From Parabacteroides sp. (GTDB lineage: Bacteria > Bacteroidota > Bacteroidia > Bacteroidales > Tannerellaceae): DNA of 64,000 nt. The notes under the pieces were generated by a model, which saw only the letters and a program-made list of their open reading frames with translations, had not been told where the DNA came from and searched no databases. Made by a program: the position numbers and the translations under genes. The DNA lies in assembly GCA_017481945.1 (NCBI GenBank), contig JAFUOJ010000014.1, positions 124,001 to 188,000 on the forward strand. The letters are read 5' to 3'. This document shows, in pieces, positions 24,000 to 33,765 of the stretch (its first letter is position 1; each line of letters starts with the position of its first letter).

Positions 24000-26169
24000 A
24001 GTCTTCTTGCGGCTCCTCGTCCTCTTCTTCCTCTTGGCTTCTTCTGAACTCATCAACAAGCCTTAAGAGTTCTTCACCATGATTCTCAACGATTTTCTTA
24101 CCGATACCGGGTATCTTCAATAGCTCTTGCTCGTTCATAGGCAGCAGGTTACTGATACCGATGAGAGACCTTTGCTGTAGGATCATGTAGGCTGGCAGCC
24201 TGTCGGAGACGGAGCGCTCATAACGCCACTCTCTCAGTCGGTCGTACAGAGGAGGATGTTTAATATCTGATGATAGTTGAATCTTCTCCGGTTGTACCTG
24301 TACTTGCTTCTCGGCACGCTTACGGGTAGGGGCAGCCGGCTTCAGCTCGATACTGGCTTTGGCTTTGGCTGACAGGTAGCCTAAGATGGTGAATCGCTCT
24401 TTGCACCCTTGCAGGGTTTGCTCCTTGATACGTAGCTCCTCTTTGAGTTTGTTGAGCGCATTGGTGATGGTCTTGCGTACCTCTTTGTTGTCAACCTCGA
24501 TGGTTGCAGAGGCTTCCAAGAGAGGGGTACACAGTTTGTCTAATTGCTCTAAGAAATAGGCAACTCCCTTTTGTACACGTTCTTGAATCTTCTCGTCCTG
24601 TGCATAATAGGTCGTATTATTGGCAATCATGCGTTTAAGCTGTTGGATGAAGCGATCGCCTACGTCGGTGACGGTGGAACGAAGCACCTCACATGTATTG
24701 GTGTACTGAACGCTTACGGCCGGATATAACTTTTGCAGGTTCCCGTAGATGACTTGTGAGGCGTAATGCAAACGTTGTAGTAAGAGATTGAAATCGAACA
24801 GTTCACAAATCAAAGTCGTGAAGTATTGTAGCTGAGCCACACGTATTTGTTCCTCACCCGGGTACCGACTGTTGACGTTGGAGGTAAACGTCTCTAAACG
24901 AGGGTCGCTGATGATGGCGTTCCGATTGATAGGACTGCTTAACACCAAGCCTTCTAATGTCTTGCAACGGCTGAGAGCGACATATACCTGCCCATGTGAG
25001 AAGGCAGCGGAGGCGTCGATGATCGCCCGTTCAAAGGTCAACCCCTGACTTTTATGGATCGTGATGGCCCAAGCGGTCTTGAGCGGATATTGAGTGAAGG
25101 TACCGGCTATCGTCTCGGTGATCTCTTGGGTCTCAGGGTGAAGGGTATATTTGACGTTTGTCCAAGTCTCTTTCTCGACGATGATCTCTTTGCCGGATTC
25201 ATCTACGACGGTGATACGGCTGGCGTCAATGTATTTGATTCTTACAATCTTACCGTTATAGTAACGCTTCTCGGACGAAGAGTCATTTTTGACGAACATG
25301 ACTTGAGCACCGCACTTCAAGGTTAACTTCTCATCTGTCGGGTAGGAGTACTCGGGGAAATCTTCGTTGATCTCAGCGATGTATGTGTAAGGATGTCCGG
25401 GTAACTCTTCTAACTTCCGGCTGTTGATTTGTAACGCTTGATAGTTGTGGGTCGTTAAGGTGATGAAGTCCGACTGCTTGTCCGGCTGGAACTGGGGGAG
25501 GTAACGCTGATTGAGGATACGCAGGGTCTCATCATCAAAGCGGTTCTCACGTATGTTGTTCAATAGACGGATGAAACTGGTATCGTTTTGACGATAGACT
25601 TGTGTCAGCTCAATACAAAAGTAGCTGCTTTCCGAAAGCGCTTTGCTGTCGAAGAAGAAGGCCGAAGGATAGTGCTCCTTTAAGAGGTTCCATTCCTCCT
25701 CCTTGGAGACAGGAGCCAACTGCTGTAAGTCACCGATTAGGAGCAGCTGAACACCTCCAAAAGGTTTGGTCGGATCCTTATACTTTCGCAGGACGTCACT
25801 GATTGCGTCAAGCAGGTCTGCACGTACCATACTGATCTCGTCGATGACCAGCAGGTCCATGCTTCGGATGATATTGATCTTCTCCTTACGGAACTGGTTC
25901 TTATAGTCCGGTTTCCCATCGGTACCCTCTGACTGGGTAGGAAGATAGGGACCAAACGGAAGTTGGAAGAACGAGTGAATGGTCACGCCTCCTGCGTTGA
26001 TGGCTGCCACTCCGGTAGGAGCTACCACAATCATTCGCTTGGGAGATTTCTCTTTCAAAGTCTTTAGGAAAGTCGTTTTACCTGTACCTGCTTTCCCTGT
26101 CAGAAAAAGATTTGTCCCCGTATTTTGTAGGAGATGAAGAGCGAGCTCAATTTGTGAATTTGTTTGCAT
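23998..26169 (-). CDS. Pif1-like superfamily 1 helicase with C-terminal HRDC domain
   Basis: 723-aa cytoplasmic ATP-dependent 5'-3' type DNA helicase. N-terminal AAA_30/Pif1 core: Walker A TGKAGTGKTT (24-33), APTGVAAINAGGVTIHSFF, Walker B LLVIDEISMV, LLIGDLQQLAPV, and the UvrD_C_2-type motif AITIHKSQGLTFERAIID followed by VYVALSRC. The C-terminus has an HRDC-like domain (LREWRYERSVSDRLPAYMIL and LLKIPGIGKKIVENHG), used for nucleic-acid binding. This fusion is common in Bacteroidales. A short Glu-rich tail ends the protein. Monocistronic. Confidence 0.9.
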   Translation of the reverse strand: MQTNSQIELALHLLQNTGTNLFLTGKAGTGKTTFLKTLKEKSPKRMIVVAPTGVAAINAGGVTIHSFFQLPFGPYLPTQSEGTDGKPDYKNQFRKEKINIIRSMDLLVIDEISMVRADLLDAISDVLRKYKDPTKPFGGVQLLLIGDLQQLAPVSKEEEWNLLKEHYPSAFFFDSKALSESSYFCIELTQVYRQNDTSFIRLLNNIRENRFDDETLRILNQRYLPQFQPDKQSDFITLTTHNYQALQINSRKLEELPGHPYTYIAEINEDFPEYSYPTDEKLTLKCGAQVMFVKNDSSSEKRYYNGKIVRIKYIDASRITVVDESGKEIIVEKETWTNVKYTLHPETQEITETIAGTFTQYPLKTAWAITIHKSQGLTFERAIIDASAAFSHGQVYVALSRCKTLEGLVLSSPINRNAIISDPRLETFTSNVNSRYPGEEQIRVAQLQYFTTLICELFDFNLLLQRLHYASQVIYGNLQKLYPAVSVQYTNTCEVLRSTVTDVGDRFIQQLKRMIANNTTYYAQDEKIQERVQKGVAYFLEQLDKLCTPLLEASATIEVDNKEVRKTITNALNKLKEELRIKEQTLQGCKERFTILGYLSAKAKASIELKPAAPTRKRAEKQVQVQPEKIQLSSDIKHPPLYDRLREWRYERSVSDRLPAYMILQQRSLIGISNLLPMNEQELLKIPGIGKKIVENHGEELLRLVDEFRRSQEEEEDEEPQED

Positions 26170-26324
26170 ATACCTGTTGCGATTTGTTCAACTTCCAAAG
26201 GTAAGAGTTTAAATCTGCTAAATCCCTCTTTCGTATTTAAAAATCACCTTTTGGTCGATTCTTTTTTTAAGATAGAAGGTATTTATATAATATTGCCAAT
26301 AAATTATTTGAAAAAGAAAGAGTG

Positions 26325-26927
26325 ATGATGAATACACAGTGGATAAAACAGGTTGCTTTCTTCCTTTTGCTGGGGACAACGTCTCCCATCTTGGCGCAAG
26401 AGGTCGATCGTAGAGCTGAGGAGAGAAGTGTACGAGAGATACCTTCTCCTGAAAATAATGCAAGCAGCATATTAAAGGATTTTACACAGGTATTTAAATT
26501 GACAGGTGATAAATATGAAAAAGTTCATCAGCTGTATCTCAAACATGAGAAATCAATCATGCCTGACTTTGGGAATGGAAATATGCCGGAAGGGGGTATG
26601 AGAGGTCCCAGACCGGGCGCTGGTGGTCCCGGTGGCGGTGGCATGGGCCCTGGTGGCGGTATGCCTCCTCAAGGAGGTTTTCAACCGGGAATGGGTGGTG
26701 ACGACTCGTCTGATAGGAAGAAGATGATGGAGGAACGCCTGAAAGAAGAGACAAAGAAACGGGAAAAGGCTGCTAAGACACTAAGCAAGAAGATGAAGAA
26801 ACTTCTTGACTCCAATCAATATGAACAGTGGTTGCAGTGGGAGGAGACACGCAAGAGCAAGCAGCGTTCGCAGTTTAATAAGAGACAACAACCGCAAGAG
26901 GGAGAGTTCCCTGCTATGCAAGAATAG
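26325..26927 (+). CDS. Gly/Met-rich periplasmic protein, DUF4890-like
   Basis: About 200 aa, with a signal peptide ending ILAQ. The N-terminal half is helical (SILKDFTQVFKLTGDKYEKV), the middle (about 85-135) is a low-complexity Gly/Pro/Met linker, and the C-terminal half is Lys-rich helical (LKEETKKREKAAKTLSKKM) with QYEQWLQWEE. The layout recalls DUF4890 or Spy/CpxP-like periplasmic proteins with LTxxQ-type helices. Function unknown. Start could be 26325 or the next ATG at 26328. Strong terminator follows. Confidence 0.7.
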   Translation: MMNTQWIKQVAFFLLLGTTSPILAQEVDRRAEERSVREIPSPENNASSILKDFTQVFKLTGDKYEKVHQLYLKHEKSIMPDFGNGNMPEGGMRGPRPGAGGPGGGGMGPGGGMPPQGGFQPGMGGDDSSDRKKMMEERLKEETKKREKAAKTLSKKMKKLLDSNQYEQWLQWEETRKSKQRSQFNKRQQPQEGEFPAMQE

Positions 26928-26960
26928 ATAGACTTTTGGTCGTAAGTTTTGGGTGTTATT

Positions 26961-26999
26961 AAAAGGATGAAATTTGAGGTTTCATCCTTTTTATTTTTA
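26961..26999 (+). terminator. Terminator after the Gly-rich protein gene
   Basis: Perfect 12-bp stem AAAAGGATGAAA (26961-26972)/TTTCATCCTTTT (26980-26991), T-rich tail. Confidence 0.9.
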
Positions 27000-27005
27000 G
27001 TGGGA

Positions 27006-27734
27006 TTACCTTTTTAGACGAGCTAAGTAGTCATAGTGCTCCCCCTCTTGTATAAGCTCTGCCGTAAAGCCGTTTTGAGCCGCGTAGAGGCTTAGCGTCT
27101 GGAAGTCGATATACAGCCAGTCAAAAGGTTCTCCTTTGATCTGCTTGTATTGCATTTGAAAGTCAATCTCGCCGTAATAGTCATCAGCAAGGTCTATCAG
27201 GAAACTACCGTCTTCATCTTCGAACAGATAGCGAAGATCGCTGGAGTCCATATAAATACAGCCGTCAGGAGTAAGTAGCTGTTTCATCTTATTGAAGAAG
27301 GCAGACATATTTGCCAACTTACCGATGATCCCAGAGCCATTCATCAGTAGGAGGATTGTATCAAACTGCTCTACATAGTTCTCATCAAACAGATTGACCT
27401 GGTAGGCCTGTTTAACCCCACGTAGTCGCATGGTCTCTACGGAAAGAGGAGAGATGTCGATGGCCTGTACCTCCTTGCCCATCGCTTGTAAAGCCAGGGC
27501 ATGACATCCACTGCCTGCGCCACAGTCGAGGATCTTCCCTTGGGCTAACTGCAAAGCCTTTTGCTCCAATGGAGGCATCTGCTCATAGCTGCGGAAAAGC
27601 TGTGCGACAGGGATCTCATCCTCTTCAAATTGAGAAGAGAATACACGAAGTTTAGCTGCTTTACCCTGCTTGTAATAGTCGGCAATAGCAGTACCCATAG
27701 GGTCTTTTGTTGAGGAAAGAAGTGAAGTTTTCAT
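27006..27734 (-). CDS. SAM-dependent methyltransferase
   Basis: Class I Rossmann-fold methyltransferase, 242 aa, cytoplasmic. Motif I KILDCGAGSGCHALALQ (around residues 67-83), followed by the acidic residue in VQAIDISPLSV and FDTILLLMNGSGIIG as motif IV region. The rest, including DGCIYMDSSDLRYLF, fits small-molecule methyltransferases. Substrate not identifiable. It starts 6 nt after the transporter stop on the same strand, so it is the second gene of that operon. Confidence 0.85.
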   Translation of the reverse strand: MKTSLLSSTKDPMGTAIADYYKQGKAAKLRVFSSQFEEDEIPVAQLFRSYEQMPPLEQKALQLAQGKILDCGAGSGCHALALQAMGKEVQAIDISPLSVETMRLRGVKQAYQVNLFDENYVEQFDTILLLMNGSGIIGKLANMSAFFNKMKQLLTPDGCIYMDSSDLRYLFEDEDGSFLIDLADDYYGEIDFQMQYKQIKGEPFDWLYIDFQTLSLYAAQNGFTAELIQEGEHYDYLARLKR

Positions 27735-27740
27735 TACTAT

Positions 27741-29339
27741 TTATGCGATTAAGATTACTATAAACTGAATAAAAAGAATGAGGCACACCATAGCTATCGG
27801 ATAGACGGTGGCGTATGCTACGCTGGGGGCCGAACTGTCGCTCATAGAGTCGGCTGCAGCCAACCCGGGAGTGCTGGTCATGCCTCCGGCAAGGGTCCCG
27901 ATAAGATCAAGGATGTGTATCTTAAATACATAGTAACCGACCAAAGAGGCGATGAGCATCGGTACGAGTGTGATTGCTATCCCGATCCCGAACAGCTGCC
28001 AACCGCTTTCTTGGAAGGTTGCTACCAAGTTGACTCCTGCCGATGTACCGACCTCTGCCAAGAAGAGAAGCAACCCGATTTGTCTGAGCAACTGGTTGGC
28101 AGAACCTGACATTGACCAAATGATCGGTCCCGTTTTACCGATGGCACTGAGTACTAAAGCTACGATCAAGATTCCTCCTGTGAGTCCCGGTGAGAAGGAG
28201 AAGGAGTCGGAGAAAGAGAGGTGTAACTTTCCGAACAATACGCCTAAAACGATACCGGCAGCAATGGGGAAGAAGTCCGTATCCGAGAGCTTTTTCTCAT
28301 CGTTCCCAAAGAGCTGTCCTAACTCTTTAAGATCTTCTTTCTCACCAACAACCGTCAGCTTATCTCCGAATTTTAATAATAACTCGGGCTCAGGCGGTAG
28401 GTCGATACCGCTTCTGCGTACGCGGGTGATGGTACAGTTAAATGTATTTTGTAAGTTGAGGTAACCTAAGCTTTTATTGATGATGTTCTTATTGGTCACC
28501 AAGAGCGATTGTAGTTCTTGGGTACTGCCGAAAGGTAAATCATCGTTTACCTGCTCACCAATCAATAAGGCGGTCTGATTTAAAGCCTTTTCGTTACCAA
28601 CTACTTTTATCATATCGTTCTCATACAAAACGGTTTGGGCTGTAGGAATACAGGTCTTATCTTGATGTTTGATACGAGATATGACAGCCCCGGTCATGGA
28701 ACGGATTTGTAACTGAGCCAATGTCTTCCCGAATAGGGAGGTATTGGTTATGCGAAACGTAGCAGTGTGCAGCGAAGGATACTTCCCCTTTCGTAAAGCT
28801 TCCAATTGTTTAGCCTCTGCGACTAAATCTTTCTTTAAGAGCTTGGGTAGTAATTTGATGAATAAGATAACCCCAATGACACCGAAAGGATAGGCGATAC
28901 CGTATGCGATAGAGGCGGCCGGAGAGTGGGTGCTATCTATGGCAACGGCTAACCCGGGGGTACTGGTCAATGCTCCGGCTATTAAGCCGACCAAGCTGGG
29001 GGTGTCAATGCCCATTGCATACTTGAAGACTACCCCTGTAAGGCAAGCTGAACCGACCAGTAGGAGAGTCAGTATAATCAATGTTTTCCCCTTTGAACGG
29101 AAGGAATCAAAGAATCCGGGGCCGGCTTGTATGCCAATGGTGAAGATGAATAAAACCAAGCCTAAGTTGCCTAACTCTTTCGGGATAGTGACTCCAAAAT
29201 GTCCGAAAAGGAGTGCAACGAAAATGACTGCTGATACGTCCAAAGAAAGACCTTTGATTTGTATCTTGCCCAAGATGAATCCTAAGGCAATGATTAAGAA
29301 TAGGGCAAAATAGGAAGACTGAAGTAATGTTTCAAACAT
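27741..29339 (-). CDS. AspT/YidE-family transporter with RCK_C domains
   Basis: Inner-membrane protein of 532 aa. Two blocks of five to six transmembrane helices (about 1-170 and 355-532), each containing the family motif with TSTPGLA (ALTSTPGLAVAIDSTHSP and GGMTSTPGLAAADSMSD), flank a cytoplasmic region with two TrkA-C/RCK_C regulatory domains (about 190-350; TLAQLQIRSMTGAVISRI, GDKLTVVGEKEDL). This is the AspT/YidE/YbjL layout; AspT itself exchanges aspartate and alanine. The substrate here is unknown. Co-transcribed with the methyltransferase. Confidence 0.9.
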   Translation of the reverse strand: MFETLLQSSYFALFLIIALGFILGKIQIKGLSLDVSAVIFVALLFGHFGVTIPKELGNLGLVLFIFTIGIQAGPGFFDSFRSKGKTLIILTLLLVGSACLTGVVFKYAMGIDTPSLVGLIAGALTSTPGLAVAIDSTHSPAASIAYGIAYPFGVIGVILFIKLLPKLLKKDLVAEAKQLEALRKGKYPSLHTATFRITNTSLFGKTLAQLQIRSMTGAVISRIKHQDKTCIPTAQTVLYENDMIKVVGNEKALNQTALLIGEQVNDDLPFGSTQELQSLLVTNKNIINKSLGYLNLQNTFNCTITRVRRSGIDLPPEPELLLKFGDKLTVVGEKEDLKELGQLFGNDEKKLSDTDFFPIAAGIVLGVLFGKLHLSFSDSFSFSPGLTGGILIVALVLSAIGKTGPIIWSMSGSANQLLRQIGLLLFLAEVGTSAGVNLVATFQESGWQLFGIGIAITLVPMLIASLVGYYVFKIHILDLIGTLAGGMTSTPGLAAADSMSDSSAPSVAYATVYPIAMVCLILFIQFIVILIA

Positions 29340-29465
29340 GTCAAAAAGTTTTGATGTTAAGAATTATGTTTGCAAATTTACACTTTTATGTCTGTATAGG
29401 CAATCTTCTGGCAAGATTTCTCTTACCTTTGCAGTCGAATTTAAATAGAAGCATTCGTATTCAAC

Positions 29466-30218
29466 GTGAACAGATATTTCATTTATTTAGGTTATAACGG
29501 GAAAAAGTTTTGTGGTTGGCAGATTCAACCCAATGGGATGACTGTCCAGCAGTGTATCGAAGAGGCATTGTCTACTTTGTTACGTCAACCGGTCTCGATT
29601 GTAGGAGCCGGGCGTACGGACGCAGGTGTGCATGCCCGGCTGATGGTGGCCCATTTTGATTGGCAAGAAGCGATAACGGATTTGACTTTCTTAGCAGAAA
29701 AGTTGAATCGACTTCTGCCGAAAGATATTGCAATTTATCGGATCGTCCCGGTACGTGCGGACGCACACGCTCGCTTTGATGCAACCTCACGTACTTATAA
29801 ATATTACCTCACCTTGCAAAAAAATCCCTTTAATTATGACTTGGTATATAAGGTCCCGGGTAAGTTGGACTTTGAGGCGATGAATAGGGCCTGTCCGGTT
29901 TTGTTTGATTACATTGATTTCACCAGCTTCAGTAAATTGCATACGGATGTCAAGACGAACAATTGCCGAATCTATAAGGCAGGTTGGGAAAAGGAGGGAG
30001 ATGTATGGGTATTTACCATACAAGCTGATCGCTTCCTTCGAAACATGGTACGGGCGATTGTCGGGACGTTGTTGGAGGTAGGAAGAGGAAAGCTGACAGT
30101 GGAAGGCTTTCGCCAAGTGATTGAGGCAAAGGATAGGGGAAAGGCGGGTACTTCTGCTCCCGGACATGCGTTGTATTTGGTAGATGTTACGTATCCAGAA
30201 ACGATATTTTTAGTATAA
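29466..30218 (+). CDS. truA: tRNA pseudouridine(38-40) synthase TruA
   Basis: Modifies uridines 38-40 in the anticodon stem of tRNAs. 250 aa; the catalytic Asp52 lies in [11 protein letters not shown], with further TruA blocks [20 protein letters not shown] and [19 protein letters not shown]. The start is GTG 29466, in frame with the conserved N-terminus [28 protein letters not shown] -7 element is at 29424-29431. The transporter gene downstream starts 2 nt after its stop. Confidence 0.95.
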   Translation: MNRYFIYLGYNGKKFCGWQIQPNGMTVQQCIEEALSTLLRQPVSIVGAGRTDAGVHARLMVAHFDWQEAITDLTFLAEKLNRLLPKDIAIYRIVPVRADAHARFDATSRTYKYYLTLQKNPFNYDLVYKVPGKLDFEAMNRACPVLFDYIDFTSFSKLHTDVKTNNCRIYKAGWEKEGDVWVFTIQADRFLRNMVRAIVGTLLEVGRGKLTVEGFRQVIEAKDRGKAGTSAPGHALYLVDVTYPETIFLV

Positions 30219-30220
30219 TT

Positions 30221-31117
30221 ATGTGGCTTGCTTTAGCTTTTATGTCAGCCTTTCTTCTGGGCTGCTATGAGGTCAATAAGAAAATCTCATTGAATGGGAA
30301 TGCCGTTATACCGGTCTTGTTCTTCAATACTTTAATTAGTAGTTTGATCTTTCTCCCGTTCATCCTACTCTCATTCTTTACACATGTGTTGGATGGTACG
30401 ATGTTGTATGTCCCTCATGTCTCGTTGGAGACACATATAGCGGTGTTTATCAAAGCTGTGATTGTCCTTTCTTCTTGGATGTTTGGCTATTTTGCTTTGA
30501 AACATCTGCCTCTGACAATTACCGGACCTATCAAGGCAACACAACCGGTAGTTACATTGATTGGGGCCTTATTGATTTTTGGTGAACGATTGAATCTGTA
30601 CCAATGGATAGGGGTGATTCTTTCGATTGCCTCTTTTTATCTGTTATCTTCTTCGGGTAAGAAGGAAGGGATTCGATTCTCCCATAATAAGTGGATCTTT
30701 TTTACGGTACTGTCTGTACTTACGGGTGCAGCGAGCGGCTTGTATGACAAACATTTGATGGGAAGTTTGGACGTGATGACCGTACAAGTTTGGTTCAATG
30801 TCTATCAATGTTTCATGATGTTGCCAATATTACTTTTCCTATGGTATCCGAGAAGGAAAAAGACTACACCGTTTGTTTGGCATTGGAACATTGTCTTTAT
30901 ATCCGTCTTCCTCTGTATAGCCGATTGGATTTACTTTTATGCTTTGACCTTCCCTGATTCGATGATCTCCATTGTGTCGATGGTACGCCGGAGTAATGTC
31001 TTGGTAACCTTTATGGCAGGAGCTTTATTTTTTCATGAGAAGAATTTGAAAAGTAAAGTTGTTGATTTGTTTTTAGTATTATTAGGAATGATATTCTTGT
31101 ATCTCGGTACGCGTTGA
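30221..31117 (+). CDS. EamA/DMT-family membrane transporter
   Basis: 298-aa inner-membrane protein with about ten hydrophobic helices in two EamA-like halves. Characteristic blocks are FGYFALKHLPLTITGPIKAT, LIGALLIFGERLNLYQWIGV and, in the second half, FPDSMISIVSMVRRSNVLV. DMT-superfamily carriers export metabolites or take up small solutes; the substrate is not predictable. It follows truA by 2 nt and is probably co-transcribed. Confidence 0.88.
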   Translation: MWLALAFMSAFLLGCYEVNKKISLNGNAVIPVLFFNTLISSLIFLPFILLSFFTHVLDGTMLYVPHVSLETHIAVFIKAVIVLSSWMFGYFALKHLPLTITGPIKATQPVVTLIGALLIFGERLNLYQWIGVILSIASFYLLSSSGKKEGIRFSHNKWIFFTVLSVLTGAASGLYDKHLMGSLDVMTVQVWFNVYQCFMMLPILLFLWYPRRKKTTPFVWHWNIVFISVFLCIADWIYFYALTFPDSMISIVSMVRRSNVLVTFMAGALFFHEKNLKSKVVDLFLVLLGMIFLYLGTR

Positions 31118-31129
31118 ACATTATTCTAT

Positions 31130-31137
31130 TACTTTTG
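31130..31137 (+). promoter_or_regulatory. -7 element TACTTTTG before the DUF3256 gene
   Basis: Exact TAnnTTTG, 21 nt upstream of the ATG; -33 box not evident. Confidence 0.45.
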
Positions 31138-31158
31138 TGGCAGTAAAAATGATAAATT

Positions 31159-31791
31159 ATGAAACGATACTTTCTATCTATATTGTTTTGTATATTGGCT
31201 TGGAGTATGAATGCACAGGATATGGAGACGGTCTTTGTCGCCATGCCTGACCAATATGTACCCCAGTTGGAGAGTGCTTGGCGTAAGGATTTAATCGATC
31301 TTTATAAAGCTGATAAAGAGGCAAGATTAAAGAATACTATGGACGGCTTTTCTTCCTTGCAGAAATTGACAAAAGATTATCTCTTGTTGCAAGTGACTGA
31401 ACGTAGCACGTTAGAAATGAAGTTATTCCCATTGGTAAACAATTCCTATGTTGTTTGTCTGATAAAGACGGTGTACGGTCCGGTAGCAGACAGTAAGATA
31501 GAGTTTTTTACAACTGATTGGCAACCGTTGAATGAGGCAGACTTCTTTACTCCGGTTTCGACTGACTGGTTCATTAAGGAGGAGGTCGATAGAAATGATG
31601 TTGCTTTTATAGAGGCAACTTCTCGTTTGGATATGGATTTGAGAAAATATTCGTTAAGCCCGGACAGTTTGATACTTACCGTTGAATATACTACCCCTCA
31701 ATATTTATCAAAGAGTGATAGCCGACAGGTGAAACAATTCTTAAAAGAGGAACCTAAAGTTTATACGTGGGAAAAGTTTCATCTGAAATAA
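31159..31791 (+). CDS. DUF3256 family secreted protein
   Basis: 210 aa, signal peptide MKRYFLSILFCILAWSMNAQ. The mature part MPDQYVPQLESAWRKDLIDL, ERSTLEMKLFPLVNNSYVV and FFTTDWQPL fits the Bacteroidales-specific DUF3256 family, predicted periplasmic or outer-membrane associated. Function unknown. Own -7 element and terminator. Confidence 0.88.
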   Translation: MKRYFLSILFCILAWSMNAQDMETVFVAMPDQYVPQLESAWRKDLIDLYKADKEARLKNTMDGFSSLQKLTKDYLLLQVTERSTLEMKLFPLVNNSYVVCLIKTVYGPVADSKIEFFTTDWQPLNEADFFTPVSTDWFIKEEVDRNDVAFIEATSRLDMDLRKYSLSPDSLILTVEYTTPQYLSKSDSRQVKQFLKEEPKVYTWEKFHLK

Positions 31792-31830
31792 TAGATTCTT
31801 TCGATAGCATTTCTTCGTAAAGAATTCTTG

Positions 31831-31862
31831 TCAAACCAATCAGCTGGTTTGATTGTTTTATT
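31831..31862 (+). terminator. Terminator after the DUF3256 gene
   Basis: TCAAACCA (31831-31838) pairs with TGGTTTGA (31845-31852); followed by TTGTTTTATTT. Confidence 0.75.
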
Positions 31863-31889
31863 TCAGTAATCATAAAAACATGAATAGTT

Positions 31890-32090
31890 ATGGCTGGAAT
31901 AATGAAAACTTTATGGGATGAAAGTGCGGAATTGGAGAATGAAATGCTTCGTACGCACTCTGTTTTATCTGATGATTATACATCAAGAGATGATAATCTG
32001 GATAAGTTGAAAGAGATTGAAGAAGTGCTAAAAGAGAATGAAGAGAAGATGGGAGAAAAGATGATTTCTGCAAATAAAAAAGAGAAGTAG
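31890..32090 (+). CDS. Small acidic coiled-coil-like hypothetical protein (66 aa)
   Basis: Unrecognised 66-aa soluble protein, highly charged: MAGIMKTLWDESAELENEML and later KLKEIEEVLKENEEKMGEK, so probably a single helical hairpin or coiled coil. No signal peptide. It has its own space between the DUF3256 gene and purH. Function unknown; possibly conserved in Bacteroidales. Confidence 0.6.
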   Translation: MAGIMKTLWDESAELENEMLRTHSVLSDDYTSRDDNLDKLKEIEEVLKENEEKMGEKMISANKKEK

Positions 32091-32137
32091 AGGTCATTCT
32101 TTATTGTACTTTGTGTTTTATAGCATAATTTTTATCG

Positions 32138-32166
32138 TATAAGGTAGGAATTTTTCTTACCTTATA
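32138..32166 (+). terminator. Hairpin between the 66-aa gene and purH
   Basis: Nine-bp stem TATAAGGTA (32138-32146)/TACCTTATA (32158-32166). It lies upstream of the purH -7 element, so it more likely ends the small-gene transcript. Weak T tail. Confidence 0.35.
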
Positions 32167-32188
32167 TATATTATTGAAAATAAATCCC

Positions 32189-32196
32189 TACTTTTG
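32189..32196 (+). promoter_or_regulatory. -7 element TACTTTTG of the purH-mre unit
   Basis: Exact TAnnTTTG, 33 nt before the purH ATG; -33 element not clear. Confidence 0.5.
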
Positions 32197-32229
32197 TGCT
32201 CTAAAACATTAAAATAAACCAAAAGGAAG

Positions 32230-33753
32230 ATGGCTGTAACGAAACGTATTAAACGTGCATTGGTATCAGTGTACCATAAAGATGGATTAGATGATATTTT
32301 GAGAACGCTCCACCGTGAAGGTGTTAGCTTTGTGTCAACAGGTGGTACTCAGAAGTTTATAGAAGAATTGGGACTCCCTTGTGATGCAGTTGAAGATTTG
32401 ACGGGTTATCCTTCTATCTTAGGAGGACGTGTAAAAACTCTTCACCCGAAAGTATTTGGAGGTATTTTGACTCGTCGTGAAAATGAGACAGATCAAGCTC
32501 AGATAGCTCAATATGAAATTCCTGAAATAGATTTAGTAATTGTTGATTTGTATCCGTTTGAAGAAACTGTTGCTTCAGGTGCGGAAGAACAAGCAATTAT
32601 TGAAAAGATAGATATAGGCGGTATCTCTCTTATCCGTGCCGCTGCAAAAAACTTCAAAGATGTAGTGATCGTTGCTTCTAAGGCTCAATATCAGCCGTTA
32701 ATGCAACTATTAAATGAGAAGGGAGCAGAAACGACAATTGAAGATCGTAAATGGTTCGCAAAAGAAGCTTTTGCGGTTTCTTCAGGTTATGATTCTGCGA
32801 TCTTTAATTATTTCGATGCCTGTCAAGGTTCTTATTTCCGCGCAACGGTTGATACTCCGATGCCTTTGCGTTACGGAGAGAATCCGCACCAAGCTGCGAA
32901 GTTCTACGGTAAGTTCAATGATATGTTTGAACAGATTCATGGAAAAGAGATCTCTTATAACAATTTGCTTGATATTGACTCTGCTGTAAACTTGATTGAC
33001 GAGTTTGACGAATTGACTTTTGCTATTTTGAAACATAATAATGCGTGTGGTATCGCTTCTCGTGAGACTGTGGTTGAGGCTTGGAAAGCTGCGTTAGCAG
33101 GTGACCCGGTTTCTGCGTTTGGTGGTATATTGGTAACAAATACAACTGTAAACAAGGAAGTAGCAGAAGAGATCAATAAGATTTTCTTTGAGGTGATTAT
33201 TGCTCCTGCTTATGAAGCTGACGCATTGGAAGTCTTGAAACAAAAGAAGAATCGTATTATCTTGATCCGTAAAGAATGTAAAACTTGCTCAATGCAGTTC
33301 CGCTCTTTATTGAATGGAGTTTTGGTACAAGAAAAAGACTTAAGCATTCAAGTGGCTGCCGATTTGGAACCGATGACAGAAAAAGCTCCAACAGCTCAGG
33401 AAGTAGAAGACTTATTATTCGCAAATAAGATTGTAAAGAATAGTAAATCAAATGCTATCACTTTAGTAAAAAACAAACAACTTTGTGCAAGTGGTATTGG
33501 TCAGACTTCACGTGTTGATTCTTTGAGACAAGCAATAGAAAAGGCAACTTCTTTCAATTTTGATTTGAAAGGAGCAGTGATGGCTTCCGACGCTTTCTTC
33601 CCATTTGCTGACTGTGTAGAGATTGCAGACAAGGCGGGCATTACTGCCGTTATTCAGCCGGGTGGCTCTATTAATGATAAGTTGTCTGTTGAATATTGCA
33701 ACGAACATGGTTTGGCTATGGTTAAGACTGGAGTTCGTCATTTTAAACATTAA
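32230..33753 (+). CDS. purH: Bifunctional AICAR formyltransferase/IMP cyclohydrolase PurH
   Basis: Catalyses the last two steps of IMP synthesis. 507 aa, near the usual 510-530. The N-terminal MGS-like IMP cyclohydrolase domain is marked by VSTGGTQKFIEELG, GGRVKTLHPKVFGGIL and DLVIVDLYPFEETV. The AICAR transformylase domain shows LRYGENPHQAAKFYG, ISYNNLLDIDSAVNLI, LKHNNACGIA and C-terminal FFPFADCVEIA, IQPGGSINDK, TGVRHFKH. mreB starts 12 nt after it, so it may be read through into the rod-shape genes. Confidence 0.96.
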   Translation: MAVTKRIKRALVSVYHKDGLDDILRTLHREGVSFVSTGGTQKFIEELGLPCDAVEDLTGYPSILGGRVKTLHPKVFGGILTRRENETDQAQIAQYEIPEIDLVIVDLYPFEETVASGAEEQAIIEKIDIGGISLIRAAAKNFKDVVIVASKAQYQPLMQLLNEKGAETTIEDRKWFAKEAFAVSSGYDSAIFNYFDACQGSYFRATVDTPMPLRYGENPHQAAKFYGKFNDMFEQIHGKEISYNNLLDIDSAVNLIDEFDELTFAILKHNNACGIASRETVVEAWKAALAGDPVSAFGGILVTNTTVNKEVAEEINKIFFEVIIAPAYEADALEVLKQKKNRIILIRKECKTCSMQFRSLLNGVLVQEKDLSIQVAADLEPMTEKAPTAQEVEDLLFANKIVKNSKSNAITLVKNKQLCASGIGQTSRVDSLRQAIEKATSFNFDLKGAVMASDAFFPFADCVEIADKAGITAVIQPGGSINDKLSVEYCNEHGLAMVKTGVRHFKH

Positions 33754-33765
33754 TGAGGTAAAAGA

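Noticed and set aside
27952..28464. 170-aa plus-strand frame opposite the transporter
   Set aside because: Antisense to the AspT/YidE RCK_C region, rich in Ser/Pro/Asn, with no independent support.
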